Assembly (NCBI GenBank): GCA_946481135.1
Contig: CAMLMQ010000002.1
Location: 1-48,970 of the forward strand
Source of the DNA: an uncultured Microbacteriaceae bacterium
GTDB lineage: Bacteria > Actinomycetota > Actinomycetes > Actinomycetales > Microbacteriaceae
Length of the DNA stretch: 48,970 bases
Direction of reading: 5' to 3'
Of this stretch, positions 24,988 to 31,356 are shown piece after piece; the first letter of the stretch is position 1, and every line of letters starts with the position of its first letter. Both the position numbers and the translations under genes were made by a program. The notes beneath the pieces were generated by a model that worked only from the letters and a program-made list of their open reading frames with translations, ran no database searches and was not told where the DNA came from.

Positions 24988-25916
24988 CGACGGGAGTCGC
25001 CATCATCGGGTCGGGCAACATCGGCACCGACCTGCTCATCAAGATCACGCGCGAGGCGCCGACGCTGAAGGTGCTCGCGATGGTCGGCATCGACCCGGCC
25101 TCCGACGGACTCGCCCGGGCCGGTCGCCTCGGTGTCGCCACGACCTCCGACGGTGTCGAAGGTCTCATCGCGATGCCGGAGTTCGAGCACGTCGACATCG
25201 TGCTCGAGGCGACGAGCGCCTCCGCCCACGTCGCGAACGCCGCCGCCCTCGAGCCCTACGGCAAGCGGCTCATCGATCTCACGCCCGCGGCGATCGGGCC
25301 GTTCGTCGTGCCGCCCGTCAACCTCGACGAGCACCGCGACGCCCCGAACATCAACATGGTGACGTGCGGAGGTCAGGCGACCATCCCGATCGTCGCGGCC
25401 GTCTCACGCGTCGCCGCGGTGCCGTATGCCGAGATCGTCGCGTCGGTGTCGTCGCGGTCGGCGGGTCCGGGCACGCGCGCGAACCTCGACGAGTTCACCG
25501 AGACGACGGCCCACGCGATCGAGTCGGTCGGCGGCGCGGCGCGCGGCAAGGCGATCATCATCCTCAACCCCGCCGAGCCGCCGCTCATCATGCGCGACAC
25601 GGTGTACTGCCTCGTCGGCGACGTCGATCAGGATGCCGTGCGCACCTCGATCGAGAACATGGTCGCCGAGGTCGCGCAGTACGTGCCGGGCTACCGACTC
25701 GTGCAAGAGGTGCAGTTCGCACCGGTCGAGCGCCCCGCGGTCGCGACGCTGCTGCCCGACGGTGCGGGCGACGTCGCCTGGAAGGTGACGGTGTTCCTCG
25801 AGGTCGAGGGTGCCGCGCACTACCTCCCGGCCTACGCCGGGAACCTCGACATCATGACGTCGGCGGCGATGCGTGTCGCGGAACGTCTCGCCGAGCGAAA
25901 GGGGCGGGCGCGATGA
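24984..25916 (+). CDS. Acetaldehyde dehydrogenase (acylating), MhpF/BphJ-like
   Basis: A 310-residue NAD- and CoA-dependent enzyme converting acetaldehyde to acetyl-CoA. The N-terminal Rossmann motif is [17 protein letters not shown]. The catalytic cysteine is Cys128 in [16 protein letters not shown]. The [20 protein letters not shown] and [18 protein letters not shown] blocks are diagnostic of the acylating family. It normally forms a channelling heterotetramer with the aldolase encoded next (four-base overlap at 25913), passing the toxic aldehyde directly. An acylating rather than free-aldehyde enzyme fits the lower meta-pathway of phenylpropionate, biphenyl and steroid degraders. Confidence 0.96.
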   Translation: MTTGVAIIGSGNIGTDLLIKITREAPTLKVLAMVGIDPASDGLARAGRLGVATTSDGVEGLIAMPEFEHVDIVLEATSASAHVANAAALEPYGKRLIDLTPAAIGPFVVPPVNLDEHRDAPNINMVTCGGQATIPIVAAVSRVAAVPYAEIVASVSSRSAGPGTRANLDEFTETTAHAIESVGGAARGKAIIILNPAEPPLIMRDTVYCLVGDVDQDAVRTSIENMVAEVAQYVPGYRLVQEVQFAPVERPAVATLLPDGAGDVAWKVTVFLEVEGAAHYLPAYAGNLDIMTSAAMRVAERLAERKGRAR

Positions 25917-26923
25917 CGCGCATCTACGTGCAGGATGTGACGCTGCGCGACGGGATGCACGCCATCCGTCACCAGCTCGCTCCCGCGAAGGCGGGGGAGA
26001 TCGTCAAGGCGCTCGCCGACTCCGGGGTCGCCGCGATCGAGATCAGCCACGGTGACGGCCTCGCCGGCTCGAGCCTCAACTACGGCCCGGGTAGCAATAC
26101 CGACTGGGAGTGGATCGAGGCGGCCGTCGCGAACGCGGGGTCGTCGATCATCACGACGCTGCTGCTGCCCGGCGTCGGCACCGTCACCGAGCTGCGCCGG
26201 GCGGCCCAGCTCGGAGTCACCTCCGTGCGGGTCGCGACGCACTGCACCGAAGCCGACGTCTCCGCTCAGCACATCGCCGAGGCGCGAGAGCTCGGGATGG
26301 ACGTCTCGGGGTTCCTCATGATGAGCCACATGATCGGTCCCGCGGAACTCGCGGCTCAGGCGAAGCTCATGGAGTCGTACGGCGCGCACTGTGTCTACAT
26401 CACCGACTCGAGCGGTCGCCTCACGACCGAGGAGGTACGCGACCGCGTGAAGGCCTACCGCGACACGCTCGACGACGCCACGCAGGTCGGCATCCACGCG
26501 CACGAGAACCTCTCGCTCGCCGTCGCCAACTCCGTCGCCGCCGTCGAGGAAGGCGCGTACCGCGTCGACGCCTCCCTCGCGGGCCAGGGCGCAGCGGCTG
26601 GCAACACGCCGATCGAGGCGTTCGTCGCCGTCGCCAACCTGCGCGGGTGGGAGACGGGGTGCGACCTCTTCGCCCTCGAGGATGCGGCCGACGATCTCGT
26701 GCGTCCGCTCCAGGACCGGCCCGTGCGCGTCGACCGGGAGACCCTCACGATCGGCTACGCGGGCGTCTACGGCAGCTTCCTGCGCCACGCCGAGGTCGCC
26801 GCCGCGAACTACGGCGTCGACGCCCGCGACATCCTCATCGAAGCCGGGCGCCGCAAGCTCGTCGGCGGCCAGGAGGACATGCTCACCGACATCGCCCTCA
26901 CCCTGCGCTCGAACCAGAAGTAA
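25913..26923 (+). CDS. 4-hydroxy-2-oxovalerate aldolase, MhpE/BphI-like
   Basis: A 336-residue class II aldolase of the DRE-TIM/HMGL-like family. It splits 4-hydroxy-2-oxovalerate into pyruvate and acetaldehyde. [14 protein letters not shown] carries the catalytic Arg-Asp pair, [15 protein letters not shown] follows, [14 protein letters not shown] holds the two metal-binding histidines, and [17 protein letters not shown] and the C-terminal communication domain [15 protein letters not shown] (needed for docking to the dehydrogenase) are intact. It overlaps the acetaldehyde dehydrogenase by four bases and is followed, after 14 bases with a clear AAGGAG site, by the extradiol dioxygenase. Confidence 0.96.
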   Translation: MTRIYVQDVTLRDGMHAIRHQLAPAKAGEIVKALADSGVAAIEISHGDGLAGSSLNYGPGSNTDWEWIEAAVANAGSSIITTLLLPGVGTVTELRRAAQLGVTSVRVATHCTEADVSAQHIAEARELGMDVSGFLMMSHMIGPAELAAQAKLMESYGAHCVYITDSSGRLTTEEVRDRVKAYRDTLDDATQVGIHAHENLSLAVANSVAAVEEGAYRVDASLAGQGAAAGNTPIEAFVAVANLRGWETGCDLFALEDAADDLVRPLQDRPVRVDRETLTIGYAGVYGSFLRHAEVAAANYGVDARDILIEAGRRKLVGGQEDMLTDIALTLRSNQK

Positions 26924-26937
26924 GAAGGAGTTCCGAC

Positions 26938-27933
26938 ATGCCCGACCCTTCCGGCTACGACCCCGGCCCGCGCATCGCGCACGCCGGAAGCATCGACCTC
27001 GGTACCCCCGACCTCGAGAGATCGCTCGGCTTCTTCCGCGACCTGCTCGGGATGGAGGTCGTCGCACAGGCCGACGGCGTCGCGTACCTCCGCGGCTACC
27101 AGGAGCTCGTGCACCACTCGCTCGTGCTCACGCAGCAGGACGAGGCACGGGTCAACTCCTACAGCTTCCGCACCCAGCGCCCGCAGGACGTCGAGCTGTT
27201 CAAGGAAGAGCTCGAGGCCGCCGAGATCGAGGTCGTCGAGGTGCCCGCGGGCCACGAGACGGGCCGCGGGACGGCGATCCGCTTCCTCACCCCCTTCAGC
27301 GAGCACCCGTTCGAGTTCTACTACGACATCGACAAGCCTGCGGCGCCCGACGAGCTGCGCTCGCGGCTCCCCACCTCGAGCTCGACGCGTCGCGGGCTCG
27401 GTGCCCGCCGGCTCGACCACTTCAACATCCAGACGAGCCCCGGCACGATCAACGAGGCGGAGGCCTGGCTGCAGCAGTTCATGGGGCTCAAGCGGCGCGA
27501 GTTCATCATGATGCCCGACCACCCGTCGACCCTCATGGCGTCGTGGATGTCCGTGACCAACCAGATGCACGACGTCGCGATTGGCGTGAACCGCGACGAG
27601 AAGAACGCGCAACTGCACCACGTCGCGTTCAACCTCGAGAACTACCACGACGTGCTCACGGCGGCTGATCGCATCCGCGACCTCGACGTCTCGTACGGCG
27701 TGGGCCCGGGCAAGCACGGCGTCGGCCAGGCGATGTACCTCTACGTGCACGATCCCGGGTCCGACCACCGCATCGAGCTCTACTCGGGCGGCTACCTCGT
27801 GTTCGACCCGGACTGGGTGCCCGTCGAGTGGGGTGGACCCGACATCCCGATCGGGATGACGTGGTACGGCGAGGCCATCGACATCGCGCCCGGCAGCCGG
27901 GGCCGCCAGACAACCCCGTCGGCCGGACTCTGA
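26938..27933 (+). CDS. Type I extradiol (catechol 2,3-) dioxygenase
   Basis: A 331-residue two-domain VOC-fold dioxygenase. The first domain has AGSIDLGTPDLERSLGFFRD. The catalytic second domain has the iron ligands RLDHFNIQ (His161), LHHVAFNLE (His227/228 region) and HRIELYSGGY (Glu280), plus the conserved QMHDVAIG (His211). It inserts O2 next to the catechol diol to give a yellow hydroxymuconic semialdehyde-type product. It is preceded by AAGGAG at seven bases, the strongest ribosome binding site in the operon. Placed last among the pathway enzymes, after the lower-pathway genes, rather than beside the hydroxylase. The closest match is to the C23O group that acts on substituted catechols; side-chain preference is not predictable. 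Confidence 0.92.
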   Translation: MPDPSGYDPGPRIAHAGSIDLGTPDLERSLGFFRDLLGMEVVAQADGVAYLRGYQELVHHSLVLTQQDEARVNSYSFRTQRPQDVELFKEELEAAEIEVVEVPAGHETGRGTAIRFLTPFSEHPFEFYYDIDKPAAPDELRSRLPTSSSTRRGLGARRLDHFNIQTSPGTINEAEAWLQQFMGLKRREFIMMPDHPSTLMASWMSVTNQMHDVAIGVNRDEKNAQLHHVAFNLENYHDVLTAADRIRDLDVSYGVGPGKHGVGQAMYLYVHDPGSDHRIELYSGGYLVFDPDWVPVEWGGPDIPIGMTWYGEAIDIAPGSRGRQTTPSAGL

Positions 27934-27937
27934 CGAC

Positions 27938-28753
27938 GTGTCGTTCGCGGGGCTCCGGGTCGCCGTCACCGGCTGCGCGTCGGGCATCGGCGAACGGGTC
28001 GCCGTGCGGCTCCGCGCGCTCGGCGCTGAGGTCGTCGGTCTCGACGTGCGCGCGCCGGCCGTGGAGTTCCGCGCCTTCGTGCCGGTCGACCTCGGCGACT
28101 CCGCGTCGATCGCACGGGCGGCGGATGCCGTGGGCACCGTCGATGCTCTCGTCAATGTCGCGGGAGTGAGCGGCACGCTCGACCCTGCGCTCGTCGTCGG
28201 TATCAACTTCGTCGGCACGCGCGAACTCACCGAAGCCCTCGATCCGCGGATGCCCGCGGGCGCCGCCGTCGTCGTCACGGCGTCGCTCGCGGCCTCCCGC
28301 TACGCGGAGCGCGCCGAACTCCTCGACGGCCTGCTCGCGACGCGGTCGCGCGAGGAGGCCGTCACGTGGTGCCGCGCGCACCGCCGCGAGGTCGGCACAG
28401 GGTACGCGATCTCGAAGGACGCGCTCGTGCGCTACACGCTCGGACGCACCGTCGACCTCGCCGCGCGCGGCATCCGGATCAACGCGGTCGCACCGGGGAT
28501 GACGGAGACGCCGATCCTCGCCGCCACACGGGCGTCGCGAGGGGAGGCGTTCCTCGACGCGATTCCGATGCCCCTGGGCCGCACCGCGACAGCCGACGAG
28601 CAGGCCGCCGCGCTCGTCTTCCTCGCCGGTCCCGACGCCTCGTACATCAGCGGCCAGGTGCTGTGGGTCGACGGCGGCTACTCGGCGGGCGTCGCGACCG
28701 GGCAACTGGCGCACGTCACGGGATCGGTCGGCGAGCCGCCGGAGTCGTCATGA
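27938..28753 (+). CDS. Short-chain dehydrogenase/reductase (3-alpha-hydroxysteroid dehydrogenase-like)
   Basis: A 271-residue SDR with GTG start four bases after the dioxygenase stop. VTGCASGIGERVAV is the cofactor loop; LDVRAP has Asp at the position that selects NAD. VNVAGVSG is the NAG-type motif, VVVTASLAASRYAER holds the Ser region, and TGYAISKDALVRYT contains Tyr-x-x-x-Lys. The reduced Asn-Ala-Gly region (short loop from DALVNVAG to LTEALDP) and the long insertion before the active-site Tyr resemble 3-alpha-hydroxysteroid dehydrogenase/carbonyl reductase types, which act on ring hydroxyls. It probably oxidises an alcohol of the substrate ring. It overlaps the next gene by four bases. 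Confidence 0.88.
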   Translation: MSFAGLRVAVTGCASGIGERVAVRLRALGAEVVGLDVRAPAVEFRAFVPVDLGDSASIARAADAVGTVDALVNVAGVSGTLDPALVVGINFVGTRELTEALDPRMPAGAAVVVTASLAASRYAERAELLDGLLATRSREEAVTWCRAHRREVGTGYAISKDALVRYTLGRTVDLAARGIRINAVAPGMTETPILAATRASRGEAFLDAIPMPLGRTATADEQAAALVFLAGPDASYISGQVLWVDGGYSAGVATGQLAHVTGSVGEPPESS

Positions 28754-29379
28754 GCGCGCCCGAGCGCATCACCTACCTCGCTCGCCGACATCCGTCGTTC
28801 GCCTCTCGTCAGGAGTGGGTGCCGCGGTGGCGCACCCATTGGGAACTCGCGACGCGGCAGCCCGAGTCGGCGACGGTCGCGCGGTATGCGCAGTGCGAAG
28901 TCCTGTTCGACACGACGTCGCCGCCGCACGACGCCGTCGCGTTCTCGGAGTACGTCTCGCCGGACGACCGCGTGCGCAACCGCGCAGCCGAGGGCTACCA
29001 CGCGATCATGAGCGCCGACGAGCTGCTCGTCTTCGACCGGCTCATCCGCGAGTGCTCGTTCTTCGGCACGCACCACGTAATCGCAGGGGCCGAGGCGGGC
29101 GCCTTCAAGGTCGTGCGGTTTCTCGTCGGGTCGTCCGCCGCAGCCGACTGGGAGGCGCGCGCCGTGGAGGTGCTCGACGGGGCCTCGCTGCTCGGTTATG
29201 CGCAGACCCGCGCGCTGCCGCCGCCGCCGGGAGGCTGGGGACTCGAGGTCGACGGCTGCGAGGAGTTGTGGGTTGGCTCGATCGATGAGGCGCGCACGTT
29301 GCTCACGCCGGAACGCCGCGACGGCGCCTTCACGATGAGAGTGGGCGTCGTGACCGACGAGGTCGTTCTGAGACGCTAG
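28750..29379 (+). CDS. EthD-like dimeric alpha-beta barrel protein
   Basis: A 209-residue protein. The opening ITYLARRHPSFASRQEWVPRWRTHWEL and QCEVLFDTTSPPHDAVAFSEYV resemble EthD-domain proteins (ferredoxin-like dimeric barrels), and a second weaker half repeats the theme after residue 100. EthD proteins accompany oxidative degradation clusters (ethyl tert-butyl ether P450 loci, polyketide and steroid clusters), sometimes as dehydratases or accessory proteins; the activity is often unknown. It is the last gene of the island, coupled to the SDR by ATGA, and ends 74 bases before the truncated flotillin copy. The activity here is undetermined and could be a novel ring-modifying step. Confidence 0.68.
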   Translation: MSAPERITYLARRHPSFASRQEWVPRWRTHWELATRQPESATVARYAQCEVLFDTTSPPHDAVAFSEYVSPDDRVRNRAAEGYHAIMSADELLVFDRLIRECSFFGTHHVIAGAEAGAFKVVRFLVGSSAAADWEARAVEVLDGASLLGYAQTRALPPPPGGWGLEVDGCEELWVGSIDEARTLLTPERRDGAFTMRVGVVTDEVVLRR

Positions 29380-29453
29380 TCAGCGACACTCGGTTGGGGG
29401 CTACGCCCGCGGTACCGATCGTGCGTGCCTCATCGATAGCCTGGCTCACACCA

Positions 29454-29613
29454 CGCGGGTCAGCTCGCGACGACCGTGCAGATCGTGCGGGATGTCACGG
29501 GCATCGACATCGCCGACATCCTGAACGCCCGCGCCCAGGGTGAGGCGATCGGCGACGCGATCAACCAGCCCGCGCCCCGCCGCCGCGCCGCGAAGCCGCC
29601 CGCCGAGGGATGA
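29454..29613 (+). pseudogene. Headless 3' fragment of a flotillin gene (right island repeat)
   Basis: An in-frame remnant encoding about 52 residues (begins AGQLATTVQIVRDVTGIDIA, ends AAKPPAEG, TGA at 29611). No start codon, ribosome site, membrane segment or SPFH domain precedes it. Its first 117 bp match 7887-8003 except at two positions; the last ~40 bp encode the same kind of tail with different codons and one indel. It marks the right boundary of the catabolic island and the place where the ancestral chromosome would have run from flotillin into the nitroreductase-family gene at 29676. It is not expected to make a functional protein. Confidence 0.9.
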
Positions 29614-29629
29614 CCGAAACGGCGCGAGT

Positions 29630-29668
29630 GTAAAGAAAGCTTGACACCGAGTCGGGTTTGCTTGACAC
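29630..29668. promoter_or_regulatory. Repeated GCTTGACAC element before the nitroreductase-family gene
   Basis: GCTTGACAC occurs at 29639-29647 and again at 29660-29668, 21 bases (two helical turns) apart. The first copy is also the right arm of an imperfect palindrome TGTAAAG-AAAG-CTTGACA (29630-29646). The spacing and symmetry suggest a regulator-binding site overlapping a TTGACA -35 hexamer. Confidence 0.45.
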
Positions 29669-29728
29669 TCGGAACATGACCGCCGCTCCCGAGAAGACGT
29701 CGCGCGTGCACATCCCGCGCGCTGGTTC

Positions 29729-30151
29729 GTGCGCACCGCGTGGGCGATCCACCGCGGCATCTACGCGTTCAGCGGCGGACGCCGTGGGCTGCGGCGTCCG
29801 CGCCCCGGCGAATGGGGCATGTTGCGACTCCTCACGACCGGCGCGCGCAGCGGACAGGAGCGCGCGGTCATCGTCGCCTACTACCTCGACGGCGACGCCT
29901 ACGTCACGATGGCGATGAACGGCTGGCAGCATCCTCACCCCGCGTGGCTGTACAACCTGCGGGCGAATCCCGAGGCGAGCGTCGACACCCTCGACGGGCC
30001 CCGACGCGTCGTCGCGCGCGAGGTGACGGGCGCCGAGCGCGACCGCCTGTGGGAGGGCTGGCGCGAGTACTCCGACGGCGCCGACTACGACGAGTACGTC
30101 GCGCAGCGCGGGCGGCCCGCGCCGATCGTCGTGCTCGAACCGCGTCCCTGA
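29729..30151 (+). CDS. Nitroreductase-family deazaflavin(F420)-dependent oxidoreductase, N-terminus frameshifted
   Basis: A 140-residue continuous frame of the Ddn/nitroreductase-type F420-binding family (split beta-barrel). WAIHRGIYAFSGGRRGLRRP, LRLLTTGARSGQERAVIVAY and YVTMAMNGWQHPHPAWLYNL are the cofactor-facing blocks of this family. Enzymes reduce quinones or nitro compounds with F420H2 in the cytoplasm. Upstream, ATG 29676 opens MTAAPEKTSRVHIP in a different frame; the typical N-terminus (IPPRWFVRTAW) would be obtained if one base were restored near 29717. So either a 1-nt deletion has disabled the normal start, translation begins at GTG 29729, or the sequence has a consensus error. Chromosomal gene just outside the island. 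Confidence 0.75.
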   Translation: MRTAWAIHRGIYAFSGGRRGLRRPRPGEWGMLRLLTTGARSGQERAVIVAYYLDGDAYVTMAMNGWQHPHPAWLYNLRANPEASVDTLDGPRRVVAREVTGAERDRLWEGWREYSDGADYDEYVAQRGRPAPIVVLEPRP

Positions 30152-30231
30152 CGCGGGACTGACCCGGACTGGGGGCACCGCGCCCCTGCCGTCGCGGTAC
30201 GGGCTCTCGGTAACCTGCTGTTCACCACCGA

Positions 30232-30267
30232 GGGAGTTGGGGATCCGCCCGAGAAACCCGAACTCCC
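30232..30267 (+). promoter_or_regulatory. Hairpin immediately before the ribosome binding site of the PIG-L fusion
   Basis: GGGAGTTGGGG (30232-30242) pairs with CCCGAACTCCC (30257-30267), ten of eleven positions, with a 14-base loop. The ribosome binding site GGAGG starts directly at the end of the stem (30268), followed by the GTG at 30282. It may modulate translation or be a fortuitous GC hairpin. Confidence 0.4.
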
Positions 30268-30281
30268 GGAGGTAGCCGCCC

Positions 30282-31337
30282 GTGTCCGACCCGTTCCGCA
30301 TCGTGCTCGTCGACGCCGGACTGACGAACATCGCCCGCCTGAAGGCGCAGCTCGAGCTCGCGCTCGGCGCGCCCGTGCTCGTGACCGACCGGCACTACCT
30401 GCGGGCGACCGTCGAGCGACACGAACCCGACGCCGTGGTGCTCGGGCTGGAGGCGATGGGTGCGGCACCTGCCGTGCGCGACGAGCGGCCCGCCACCCCG
30501 GTCGTCGTGCTCGCCGACGGCGCGGCGCTCGAGGATGCCGTGCAGGCCGTGCGGCTCGGGGTGACGGAGTTCCTCACCGAGCCGCCCTCCGCGCGTGACC
30601 TCGCCGCGAAGCTCACCGAGCTGGCGACCGCGTTCCGGGCGGCGCAGGGCGCGGCCCGTCGCCGGCAGACCGTCCTCGTCGTCGGCGCCCACCCCGACGA
30701 CGCCGAAGCGGGGGTCGGCGGGATCCTCGCGGCCCACCGCGCCGCGGGCGACGACGTGACGATCCTCACCCTCTCGCGGGGGCGCCGGGTCGGCGGACTC
30801 GAACTCGCCCACACCGAGGCGCAGGCGTCGGCCGACGTCATCGGTGCGCGGCTCGTGCTCGACGACAAGATGGCGGGCGGCATGACGGCGATCCTCGCGG
30901 CCGTCCGCGGCGTGATCGCCGACCTCGACCCGACGATCGTCTACACCCACAGCACCCACGACCGCCGACAGGACCACCGCGTCGTGCACGAGGCCGTCGT
31001 CACGGCGTGCGAGGAGGTGCCGACCGTCGCGTGCTTCCACGGCACGACCGGCACCGTCGACTTCGCGCCCACGCGGTTCGTGCCGATCGACGGCTTCACC
31101 GACACCAAGCTCGCGATGCTGCGCCACTTCGCGACCCGCGGCGACCGGCCCGACTACCTCGCGCCCGACTTCGTGCTCGCCTCGGCCCGCTACTGGTCGC
31201 ACTACGGACCGGGCTCGTACTGCGAGCCGCTGGAGATCATCCGCGAGTCCGTGCTCGCCCCGGTCGGCACGCAGGCGCTCGCCGCCGCGGGCGGCCACGC
31301 GCACGACACCGGATCCGTGCCGTCGCTCTCGGCCTGA
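30282..31337 (+). CDS. Pseudo-receiver domain fused to PIG-L (LmbE-like) deacetylase
   Basis: A 351-residue fusion. Residues ~1-122 have response-regulator receiver architecture (FRIVLVDAGL, PDAVVLGLEAM, TPVVVLADGA, VTEFLTEPPS) but the phosphoacceptor Asp is replaced by Gly55 and the conserved Lys by Glu100, so it cannot be phosphorylated normally. Residues ~128-320 are a PIG-L/LmbE metalloenzyme with the zinc motif AHPDDAE (His137, Asp140), THSTHDRRQDHRVVH and a late His. PIG-L enzymes remove N-acetyl groups from GlcNAc derivatives (mycothiol, GPI-type). The pseudo-receiver probably serves protein interaction or an unusual signal. GTG start with GGAGGT nine bases upstream. Monocistronic. Confidence 0.85.
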   Translation: MSDPFRIVLVDAGLTNIARLKAQLELALGAPVLVTDRHYLRATVERHEPDAVVLGLEAMGAAPAVRDERPATPVVVLADGAALEDAVQAVRLGVTEFLTEPPSARDLAAKLTELATAFRAAQGAARRRQTVLVVGAHPDDAEAGVGGILAAHRAAGDDVTILTLSRGRRVGGLELAHTEAQASADVIGARLVLDDKMAGGMTAILAAVRGVIADLDPTIVYTHSTHDRRQDHRVVHEAVVTACEEVPTVACFHGTTGTVDFAPTRFVPIDGFTDTKLAMLRHFATRGDRPDYLAPDFVLASARYWSHYGPGSYCEPLEIIRESVLAPVGTQALAAAGGHAHDTGSVPSLSA

Positions 31338-31356
31338 GTTCGACGCCGCTCACCGC

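Larger units (their letters stand above)
8047..29453. other. Catabolic genomic island bounded by flotillin 3'-end duplication
   Basis: All 18 genes between 8103 and 29379 are catabolic, transport or regulatory genes that fit one ring-degradation pathway, whereas genes on both sides are unrelated core functions. The block is exactly bracketed by a direct repeat of the flotillin 3' end, intact on the left and headless on the right. This is the arrangement left when foreign DNA enters a gene's 3' end and restores it, or after unequal recombination. I find no integrase, transposase or tRNA inside the block, so it is no longer self-mobile or was moved by homologous recombination. A shared operator-like motif upstream of four of its transcription units supports acquisition as a unit. 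Confidence 0.75.

Noticed and set aside
8047..29453. An integrase, transposase or insertion sequence inside the island
   Set aside because: I looked for recombinase-like products and IS-type terminal inverted repeats and found none; every large gene is assigned to catabolism, transport or regulation.
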